Below are positions 6,617 to 11,681 of a stretch of 11,681 bases of DNA, one piece after another; the first letter of the stretch is position 1; each line of letters begins with the position of its first letter. Origin of the DNA: UBA5336 sp039034035 (GTDB lineage: Bacteria; Pseudomonadota; Alphaproteobacteria; Caulobacterales; Hyphomonadaceae). The notes under the pieces are model-generated. The model was given only the letters and a program-made list of their open reading frames with translations. It had not been told where the DNA came from and did no database searches. Position numbers and translations under genes: made by a program. The stretch covers positions 1 through 11,681 of the forward strand of contig JBCCBN010000091.1 in NCBI GenBank assembly GCA_039034035.1, given 5' to 3'.

Positions 6617-6639
6617 GGCGTTCCCTTGCCCATCGCGTG

Positions 6640-6668
6640 TGACCGGGTCAAGACGCCAATGCCCGTCA
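6640..6668 (-). other. Inverted repeat at the ileS stop codon
   Basis: On the plus strand TGACCGGG (6640-6647) pairs with CCCGTCA (6662-6668) as seven pairs with one bulged base; the second arm contains the ileS stop. It contains the decamer CCGGGTCAAG (6643-6652), which also occurs in the palindromic element inside ileS (7526-7535). It may be a decayed copy of that repeat or a 3'-end structure of ileS. Confidence 0.3.
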
Positions 6669-9600
6669 TGAGAGGCCCGTGGCTGCCAGCGCCTTTACGG
6701 CCAGGGCGTCGCGCGGGGTAATGTCGGGGTAGCCGTCCAGTGCGGTGGCGGGGTCGAAATACTTCCAGCTGCGGGCGCATTTCTGGCCGGTGGCGCGCGC
6801 CGGGACGACGGCGATACCGGGCGTATCTTCAAGCGTGAACGCGGATTTGGGCGCTTCGCGGGTCTCGAAGGTGGCGCCGGATGTGATGAACAGTTCGGCG
6901 GGGTCTTCGCCGTCGAAGGCGTCGAGCAGGGCCTGGTCGCCAATATGGACGATGGGGGCGGCCTCCAGCGATGAGCCGATGCGTTTGTCCTTGCGCTCGA
7001 TTTCGAGGGCGCCGGTGACGACGCGGCGGACCTTGAAGATCGCGTCCCAGCGCTGGGCCAGGGTTTCGTCGTACCAGGTGTCCGGGGTGTCGGGGAACAC
7101 GAGCAAATGCACACTGTCGGCGCGGGCTGAAAACGGGCTTTCGAGGAAGGCTTCCTCGGTGGTGAAGGGCATGACAGGGGCGAGCCAGCACAAGAGGCGT
7201 TCGAGCACGGCGGCCATGACGGTGCGCGCGGCGCGGCGACGGTTGCCGAAGGGCTGGGCGGCCTCGTCCCAATGGGCCTGGGTGGCGGATGTGGGGTCGC
7301 AATAGAGGCTATCCTTGCGGATGTCGAAATAGACGGCCGAGAGGTCGATGGTAGCGAAATTGATCAGGGCGGCCATGACGCGCTTGAAATCGTAGGTCGC
7401 GTAGGCGTCGCGGATCAGCGCGTCGAGCTCGGCGAGGCGGTGGAGAACCCAGCGGTCGAGGCCGGGCATGGTGTCCAGATCGTCCGTGACGCCGGCGGAT
7501 GGCTGGGGCTCCATCGGCGGAGATCCCGGGTCAAGCCCGGGAATACGGCTCTCCGCGGCGTCGAACCCGTCGAGGGCGCCAAGCAGGTAGCGCAGGGTGT
7601 TGCGAAGGCGGCGATAGCTCTCGACGGTGCCTTTCAGGATTTCATCCGAGATGCGGAGGTCTTCGGTGAAGTCGCCCGATGCGGTCCACAAGCGCAGGAT
7701 CTCGATGCCGAACTGTTTCTGGATGGCGGAGGGTTCGACCGTGTTGCCGATCGATTTGGACATCTTCTTGCCCTCGGCATCGACCACCATGCCGTGGGTG
7801 AGGATGTGCTTGTAGGGCGCGATGCCGCGGGTGGCGCAGCTTTCCAGCAGGGAGGATTGGAACCAGCCGCGATGCTGGTCCGAGCCTTCGAGATAGAGAT
7901 TGGCCTGGCCGGTGTCTTCATCGATGACGCCGCGTTTTCTGAGGCAGAAGGCGTGGGTGGTGCCGCTGTCGAACCAGACATCGAGCACGTCGGTGACCTT
8001 GTCCCAGCCCTCGGGCGAGACGCCGGTGCCGGTGAAGAAGCTGTCGATGGGGTTGGAGAACCAGGCTTCCACGCCGTCCTTGGCGACGGCGGCGATGATG
8101 TTGGCGTTGAGCTTGGCGGCGTCGGTCTCGCTCAGGGCCGCGGTGTGGGGGTCGCCGTTCTGGTTGACGAAGATGGTGAGGGGTACGCCCCAATTGCGCT
8201 GGCGGGAGACGAGCCAGTCGGGCCGGTCCTTGACCATGGCTTCGAGACGGTTGCGGCCCTGGGGTGGGAAGAAATCGACGCCTTCGAGCGCGGTCATGAC
8301 GGTGTCGCGCAGGACGGTGCCGTCCTTGCCGGGCTGGTCCATGGCGATGAACCATTGGGGCGTGGCGCGGCGGATGACGGGCGCCTTGGAGCGCCAGGAA
8401 TGGGCGTCGCGGATGGTCGTCATGCTCCGGGCGAGGAGGTTGCCGCTCTCGGCGAGGAGTTTGATGACAGTGTCGTTCGCCTTGCCGGGCTGGCCGCGCT
8501 TCTTGCCGGAGGTGCGGATGATGTCGAGGCCAGCGAGGGGGGCGGGGACGTCGGCGTTGTAGCAGCCGTCTGGGTCTACGATTTGGCGGATTTCGGAGGC
8601 TTTGCGCCCGCTCTCGACCCAGACATTGAAGTCGTCTTCGCCATGGGCGGGGGCGGTGTGGACGAAGCCTGTGCCGGCATCGTCGGTGACGTGGTCGCCG
8701 GGGAAGAGGGGGATGTCGTGTTGGAAGAAGGGGTCGAGGGTGTGGAGCGGGTGCTTCAACAATGGGACATCGACCCCGCTGATATCGCCCCGCCGGATCC
8801 AGGTCTTTACTTTGGCGGCCTCTCGAACGGACTCTGCCAGCGCATCGGCGATGATCAGCCGTTCGCCCGTTCGAGCGTATGGCTTGAAGCCGAGTTCCTC
8901 TTCAGAAGAGACTTCGCCGACCTCATAAATTCCGTAGGTGATGTCCCGATTGAAACTCACCGCTTGGTTCGCCGGGATCGTCCACGGTGTTGTTGTCCAG
9001 ATGACGACGCTTGTATCGTTCAGATCAGGATCGTCTGACACCACCGGAAATTTCACCCAGATCACGGGCACTTTGCGGTCGTGGTATTCGACTTCGGCTT
9101 CGGCGAGGGCCGTGCGTTCTACGGGGCTCCACATGATGGGTTTGGCGCCGCGGACGAGGCGGCCGCCCATGGCGACGCGGAGGAATTCCTCGACGATGGA
9201 GGCCTCGCTGTCGAAGGCCATGGTGAGGTAGGGATGGTCCCATTCGGCCTCGACGCCGAGCTGGCGGAACTCGGCCTTCTGGACCGCGACCCATTCGGCG
9301 GCATAGTCGCGGCAGGCCCGGCGGAACTCGGCCGGATCGACATCATCCTTGGTCTTGCCCTTGGCGCGATAGGCCTCTTCCACCTTCCATTCGATGGGCA
9401 GGCCGTGGCAGTCCCAGCCGGGAATGAAGGTCGCATCGCGCCCCATCATCTGCTGGGAGCGGACGACGGTATCCTTCAGGATCTTGTTCATCGCCGTGCC
9501 GATATGGATGTGCCCGTTCGCATAGGGCGGACCGTCATGGTAGACGAAGGGCTCGGCACCCCGGGCGGCGGCGTCGGCGCGCATGCGCTGGTAGAGCCCC

Positions 9601-9743
9601 ATCTCATCCCACCGGGCGATCCATTCGGGTTCGCGCTTGGGCAGACCGCCACGCATGGGAAAGTCGGTCCTCGGCAGGAACAGGGTGTCGCGATAGTCGC
9701 GGGCGGTGTCGGAAGCGTCGTCGGTCTGGGTGTCGGAAGGCAT
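6666..9743 (-). CDS. ileS: Isoleucyl-tRNA synthetase
   Basis: The 1025-residue class I synthetase joins isoleucine to tRNA-Ile in the cytoplasm and edits misactivated valine. The HIGH-type motif is H78-I-H-I-G82 after DGPPYANG. The CP1 editing domain shows the TTTPWTIPAN threonine-rich strand and GFVHTAPAHGEDD. LDVWFDSG and EGSDQHRGWFQSSLL precede the KMSKS loop at 660-664, and the helical anticodon-binding domain follows. The C-terminus keeps only KCARSW (C989) of the zinc finger found in E. coli IleS, a loss I associate with alphaproteobacterial IleS. It is longer than the 938-residue E. coli enzyme, partly through an in-frame palindromic insertion near residues 730-750. The ATG at 9743 fits the family N-terminus; an upstream in-frame ATG at 9812 would add 23 unconserved residues and has no binding site, though the site at 9743 is also weak. 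Confidence 0.96.
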   Translation of the reverse strand: MPSDTQTDDASDTARDYRDTLFLPRTDFPMRGGLPKREPEWIARWDEMGLYQRMRADAAARGAEPFVYHDGPPYANGHIHIGTAMNKILKDTVVRSQQMMGRDATFIPGWDCHGLPIEWKVEEAYRAKGKTKDDVDPAEFRRACRDYAAEWVAVQKAEFRQLGVEAEWDHPYLTMAFDSEASIVEEFLRVAMGGRLVRGAKPIMWSPVERTALAEAEVEYHDRKVPVIWVKFPVVSDDPDLNDTSVVIWTTTPWTIPANQAVSFNRDITYGIYEVGEVSSEEELGFKPYARTGERLIIADALAESVREAAKVKTWIRRGDISGVDVPLLKHPLHTLDPFFQHDIPLFPGDHVTDDAGTGFVHTAPAHGEDDFNVWVESGRKASEIRQIVDPDGCYNADVPAPLAGLDIIRTSGKKRGQPGKANDTVIKLLAESGNLLARSMTTIRDAHSWRSKAPVIRRATPQWFIAMDQPGKDGTVLRDTVMTALEGVDFFPPQGRNRLEAMVKDRPDWLVSRQRNWGVPLTIFVNQNGDPHTAALSETDAAKLNANIIAAVAKDGVEAWFSNPIDSFFTGTGVSPEGWDKVTDVLDVWFDSGTTHAFCLRKRGVIDEDTGQANLYLEGSDQHRGWFQSSLLESCATRGIAPYKHILTHGMVVDAEGKKMSKSIGNTVEPSAIQKQFGIEILRLWTASGDFTEDLRISDEILKGTVESYRRLRNTLRYLLGALDGFDAAESRIPGLDPGSPPMEPQPSAGVTDDLDTMPGLDRWVLHRLAELDALIRDAYATYDFKRVMAALINFATIDLSAVYFDIRKDSLYCDPTSATQAHWDEAAQPFGNRRRAARTVMAAVLERLLCWLAPVMPFTTEEAFLESPFSARADSVHLLVFPDTPDTWYDETLAQRWDAIFKVRRVVTGALEIERKDKRIGSSLEAAPIVHIGDQALLDAFDGEDPAELFITSGATFETREAPKSAFTLEDTPGIAVVPARATGQKCARSWKYFDPATALDGYPDITPRDALAVKALAATGLS
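7518..7555. repeat. Palindromic repeat element within ileS
   Basis: CCCGGG-TCAAG-CCCGGG (7525-7541) is flanked by complementary CGGAGA (7518-7523) and TCTCCG (7550-7555), with a 7-base asymmetric bulge on one side. Read in the ileS frame it encodes about SRIPGLDPGSPP, in a loop between helices of the anticodon-binding domain where E. coli IleS has a shorter linker. The core resembles a palindrome I recall as dispersed, mostly intergenic, in alphaproteobacterial genomes; that link is from memory. Confidence 0.6.
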
Positions 9744-9800
9744 GGCAGCGTCGTCTCGAAGGCAGTTCTGGGGATCGGCGAATGGCAAATACCCGGCCGG

Positions 9801-9835
9801 GGCGACGCGCATGCCAGCGAGGCAAGGCGTCAGCC
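9801..9835 (-). promoter_or_regulatory. Nested hairpin between the small Ile ORF and ileS
   Basis: GGC plus GACGC (9801-9808) pair with GCGTC plus GCC (9827-9835) with one bulged base. Inside, TGCC (9812-9815) pairs with GGCA (9821-9824) around a 5-base loop. The stop codon of the small ORF (9830-9832) lies in one arm. Two further palindromes flank it, 9840-9850 within the small ORF and 9792-9801 beyond it, so competing folds are possible. No T-run follows. Confidence 0.35.
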
Positions 9836-9877
9836 GCGAACCGGGCCGGTAATTCGTATGATGGACCGAAACATCAT
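9830..9877 (-). CDS. Possible 15-codon leader peptide upstream of ileS
   Basis: The frame reads MMFRSIIRITGPVRG and stops 86 bases before the ileS ATG. Its ribosome-binding site is one of the strongest in the window: AGGGGGAG (complement of 9883-9890), five bases from the ATG. Three of the four codons 6-9 are isoleucine (ATC, ATA, CGA, ATT), including ATA, which is rare in G+C-rich genomes. Placement before the gene for isoleucyl-tRNA synthetase suggests a translated leader that senses Ile-tRNA charging, by analogy with the pheM leader of pheST in E. coli. No clear terminator follows, so the mechanism is unproven and the frame may be chance. Confidence 0.4.
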   Translation of the reverse strand: MMFRSIIRITGPVRG

Positions 9878-9896
9878 GATCGCTCCCCCTAAACGA

Positions 9897-9935
9897 GCCC
9901 GGCGCGCCCGTCTATCCCGCGCGGGCGGGCCGGGC
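9897..9935 (-). terminator. Strong GC hairpin over the DUF4926 stop codon
   Basis: Seven pairs (9897-9903 with 9929-9935), a one-by-one mismatch, then six pairs (9905-9910 with 9922-9927) enclose an 11-base loop that contains the TAG stop of the DUF4926 gene. On the minus strand TCGTTTAG follows, a short T-tract. It probably ends or weakens transcription of the DUF6883-DUF4926 pair, although the next ribosome-binding site begins only seven bases later. Confidence 0.5.
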
Positions 9936-10145
9936 ATGCATGCGGTCATCATTGGCCACGGGACGGACGGCCGACCGGGGCAGCGTCTCGATGCAAACCG
10001 TGTCCCCGCCCAACGTCGTGAACTCAACTTCGAGTGTATCTCCATCGCCGTACACATGTACGACGGTGCCAACGTCGCCTTTTGCCAGGCCGGTGAAGCT
10101 CCTGGCAACCAGAAGCACCACGATATCATGTTCGTTGATGTCCAT
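9912..10145 (-). CDS. DUF4926 domain-containing small protein, possible immunity/antitoxin partner
   Basis: The 77-residue product matches DUF4926, a small all-beta (SH3/KOW-like in appearance) family: a leading INEHDIVVLL strand, then GLAKGDVGTVVHVYGDGDTLEVEF and a closing strand with TVCIETLPRSAVRPV. No enzymatic residues or signal peptide are evident. The ATG at 10145 is chosen because GGAG lies six bases upstream, inside the end of the DUF6883 gene; a longer TTG-initiated reading is rejected. Only two bases separate it from the DUF6883 stop, so the two are translated together. DUF4926 genes are, to my knowledge, often found beside DUF6883 genes, which suggests a partner or immunity role, but the function is not established. 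The last ten residues (RMHARPARAG) are encoded by the terminator-like hairpin region. Confidence 0.72.
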   Translation of the reverse strand: MDINEHDIVVLLVARSFTGLAKGDVGTVVHVYGDGDTLEVEFTTLGGDTVCIETLPRSAVRPVANDDRMHARPARAG

Positions 10146-10147
10146 TA

Positions 10148-10489
10148 TCAACTCCGCAACGGAACCAAGGTAATCAACCGCGGCTGTGTCGAACCCTGTT
10201 CTAGCAGCCAAACCGTCCGAACCATAGGGTTCCGTTCATCCGGTGATCGCAGCGGTCCTTCTAGAACATACTTGTCGCCATAACCACTCGGATGCTTTTC
10301 GGCCGCAACATGGGATCGCGCGGCTTCGAGTAGTGCTCCGACAAGCTCAACAGGATTACTTTGCGTAAATCCGAAGCGGCCAAGGAAGATGGCCTTGCTA
10401 CGGCCAACCGGGTGGTTTGGATTCAGAAGGTAGTCTGTCACCTTGGGCAGTCCGACCATTGCTCTTTCGGCGTAGGGTAAGTCAGACAT
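10148..10489 (-). CDS. DUF6883 domain-containing protein, possible toxin of a two-gene module
   Basis: The 113-residue product matches the DUF6883 pattern: an N-terminal LPYAERAMV, then KVTDYLLNPNHPVGRSKAIFL (residues 16-36), a GFTQSNPVELVGALLEAA helix, YGDKYVLEGPLRSPDE, and a TVWLLEQGSTQPRLITLVP end. The family is uncharacterised. I recall it both as free-standing genes next to DUF4926 and at the C-terminus of large polymorphic toxins, which would make it a toxin domain; this is inference. It lacks a signal peptide. The ATG at 10489 fits the family N-terminus but has only a weak upstream site, nine bases after the YbjN-like stop, so reinitiation may be needed. G+C is about 55% over 10201-10500, against about 65-70% in sampled parts of ileS, pointing to transfer. 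Confidence 0.75.
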   Translation of the reverse strand: MSDLPYAERAMVGLPKVTDYLLNPNHPVGRSKAIFLGRFGFTQSNPVELVGALLEAARSHVAAEKHPSGYGDKYVLEGPLRSPDERNPMVRTVWLLEQGSTQPRLITLVPLRS

Positions 10490-10498
10490 TTGGTGCGG

Positions 10499-11038
10499 CT
10501 ATCGCTCAATGGCGTCTTTCACGCCCTGGTCGGCCTGGAGGAAGACGCCGAGATTGACCTCGATGTTTTCCGGGGTGACGCCGTGGTCGAGGATCAGGTA
10601 GCGATTGACACCATATTCGGGCGGCGGCGGGGTTTCGAGGTCGGGATCGACGGGCGAGCGCCAGACGCTGACGGCTGCGCGGTTATAGTTGAGGACGTTC
10701 ACCTCTTCGAGGTCTGGCCCGCCCATGGGGGCGAGGATCATCATCATCTGCAGGCCTGAACAGTTCACCGCATCGGGCGCTTCGCAATTCATGCCGACCA
10801 GGCCGTAGCGGAGCCCTGTGGGCGTCACCGCGACAATCACAGCTTCGTTGAGCCGGTTAACCGCCTGTTCGACCAGATGGCCGCGATTCTCCGCCAGCTC
10901 GGTAAGGTAGGTGATATCCACACCATTGACGAAGGTCAGGTCGCCGGCCTGGGCGCTGGCTGTCGAACCTGACACGCCGAGACCGATGGCTGCGGCGATA
11001 AGGGCATTCTTGAGAGAGGACGTTTTGAGAGAGGACAT
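10499..11038 (-). CDS. Exported YbjN domain-containing protein
   Basis: The 179-residue protein starts with a Sec signal peptide (hydrophobic core about 12-24, cleavage near ASAQA, 27-31). The mature part resembles the YbjN/type III chaperone-like family: VNGVDITYLTELAENRGH, a VTPTGLRYGLVGMNC strand pair with C85 and C93 (C-S-G), VNVLNYNRAAVSVWR, and a C-terminal VNRYLILDHGVTPENIEVNLGVFLQ helix region. YbjN proteins are poorly understood (stress and motility effects in E. coli); most are cytoplasmic, so an exported form is notable. The ATG at 11038 is used because GGAG lies nine bases before it; the ATG at 11053 has no site. Codons 2-11 contain a tandem duplication. It lies 53 bases after ribF and nine before the DUF6883 gene. 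Confidence 0.75.
   Translation of the reverse strand: MSSLKTSSLKNALIAAAIGLGVSGSTASAQAGDLTFVNGVDITYLTELAENRGHLVEQAVNRLNEAVIVAVTPTGLRYGLVGMNCEAPDAVNCSGLQMMMILAPMGGPDLEEVNVLNYNRAAVSVWRSPVDPDLETPPPPEYGVNRYLILDHGVTPENIEVNLGVFLQADQGVKDAIER
11006..11035 (-). repeat. 15-bp tandem duplication in the YbjN-like signal peptide
   Basis: The 12-base string TTGAGAGAGGAC occurs at 11010-11021 and again at 11025-11036, offset by 15 bases. In the protein this gives SSLKT followed by SSLKN in the N-terminal part of the signal peptide. It is a simple in-frame slippage duplication that lengthens the signal's polar region by five residues. Confidence 0.7.
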
Positions 11039-11091
11039 GGGGCGCCGCTCCATTGCTTGCCGGTCGCGCTAGGCGACAATCTGGGCGAGGA

Positions 11092-11681
11092 TTAGGCGCC
11101 TGCTGCCGATAGCCGGGCTTTGGCGTCGGCGACATCCTGGTGCATCTGGGTGACCATCTCGTCGAGCGTGTCAAACGTTGCTTCGGGCCGCAGGAAGGCG
11201 ATGAAGGCAATTTCCACGGACTGGCCGTAGAGATCGCCATCGAAATCGAAGAGCACGGTTTCGAGCAGGGGATCGCGCAGGCCAGTTGTGGGCGTGCGGC
11301 CGAAATTCGCCACGCCGGGCCGCCATTGGGTTTCGCCATCGATACGGGCGCGGACAGCATAGACGCCATGGCGGGGGTGGATGATGTCACCCAGATGCAT
11401 GTTGGCGGTAGGAAAGCCCAAGGTGCGCCCGCGCTTTTCACCGTGCTCAACCAGAGCGGTGACCGACCAAGGGTGGCCGAGCATTTCGGCGGCCCGTTCA
11501 GGTTCGCCCGCCCGCAAGGCCTGGCGGATGGCGGTGGACGAGGCCTTGAGCCCGCCATCGGTCACTTCCTCGACAATCGTGACGCCGAAGCCGAGCGCCC
11601 GGCCGAGGCTGGCCAATCGGCTCGCATCGCCCATCCGGCCGCGTCCGAAGCGGAAGTCGAACCCGACCGCGACATGCGAAG
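11092..11681 (-). CDS. ribF: Bifunctional riboflavin kinase / FAD synthetase, 5' end outside the window
   Basis: The last 195 or so residues of RibF are present; the start lies beyond the right edge, so roughly 110-120 residues are missing (full RibF is about 310). The enzyme phosphorylates riboflavin to FMN and adenylates it to FAD in the cytoplasm. The first residues read SHVAVGFDFRFGRGR, the end of the FAD-synthetase nucleotidyltransferase core, followed by the SSTAIRQAL signature. The C-terminal flavokinase domain shows GRTLGFPTANM (ATP-binding PTAN motif) and LETVLFDFDGDLYG with the catalytic Glu. The frame is open to the window edge; an internal ATG at 11634 is not the start, because the motif continues upstream. 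ribF before ileS and lspA is the classical order in many proteobacteria, here interrupted by three genes. Confidence 0.95.
   Translation of the reverse strand, partial: SHVAVGFDFRFGRGRMGDASRLASLGRALGFGVTIVEEVTDGGLKASSTAIRQALRAGEPERAAEMLGHPWSVTALVEHGEKRGRTLGFPTANMHLGDIIHPRHGVYAVRARIDGETQWRPGVANFGRTPTTGLRDPLLETVLFDFDGDLYGQSVEIAFIAFLRPEATFDTLDEMVTQMHQDVADAKARLSAAGA

Noticed and set aside
7272..9038. 588-codon open frame on the plus strand opposite ileS
   Set aside because: It is a frame-shadow of a GC-rich gene: composition is dominated by Gly, Ala, Val and Asp with no domain, and the minus strand encodes a complete IleS with all motifs.
9744..9812. ATG at 9812 as the ileS start
   Set aside because: It adds 23 residues not matching IleS N-termini, has no SD, and would run through the hairpin upstream of ileS.
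10146..10211. Longer TTG-initiated DUF4926 protein
   Set aside because: The extension overlaps the DUF6883 gene and lacks family similarity; the ATG at 10145 has a GGAG at proper spacing.
1..11681. CRISPR array, tRNA, rRNA, insertion sequence or integrase
   Set aside because: No regularly spaced direct repeats, no cloverleaf, and no transposase or recombinase motifs were seen on either strand.

Overview
The window reads as part of an alphaproteobacterial chromosome, most likely from the Caulobacterales/Maricaulales (Hyphomonadaceae or Maricaulis-like) side. The reasons are high G+C, the alphaproteobacteria-restricted lipoprotein BamF (DUF3035), an isoleucyl-tRNA synthetase that has lost its C-terminal zinc-finger cysteines, and the order ribF-ileS-lspA-bamF followed by two M16 peptidase genes. 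The taxon is an inference from gene content; no marker such as rRNA is present.

Layout. Positions 1-451 are non-coding, with inverted repeats and a promoter-like site. At 452-1036 (+) lies an orphan MlaC/Ttg2D-type periplasmic lipid-binding protein, the only plus-strand gene. It converges on a long minus-strand series across a spacer (1037-1193) full of hairpins. In the direction of transcription the minus-strand genes are: ribF (5' end outside the window), an exported YbjN-like protein, a DUF6883 protein, a DUF4926 protein, a 15-codon Ile-containing small ORF, ileS, lspA, bamF, an active M16 peptidase subunit, an inactive partner M16 lipoprotein subunit, a class A beta-lactamase and an EthD-domain protein. 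Several junctions are tight: a 4-bp overlap between the M16 genes, 2 bp between DUF6883 and DUF4926, 9 bp between YbjN-like and DUF6883, and 18 bp between lspA and bamF.

How the genes fit together. RibF makes FMN/FAD, IleS charges tRNA-Ile, and LspA removes lipoprotein signal peptides. Three of the five genes after lspA encode apparent lipoproteins (BamF, M16 beta, beta-lactamase), so the signal peptidase is probably made together with several of its own substrates. The M16 pair divides the active site: the alpha subunit has the HxxEH zinc motif and the beta subunit lacks it but has the Arg/Tyr pair.

Most worth a second look: (1) the DUF6883-DUF4926 pair, a low-G+C two-gene cassette that looks like a toxin-immunity or toxin-antitoxin module placed inside a housekeeping cluster; (2) a strongly SD-led 15-codon ORF before ileS with three Ile codons in four positions, a possible attenuation leader; (3) a palindromic repeat lying in frame inside ileS; (4) a hairpin that buries the ribosome-binding site of the beta-lactamase gene.
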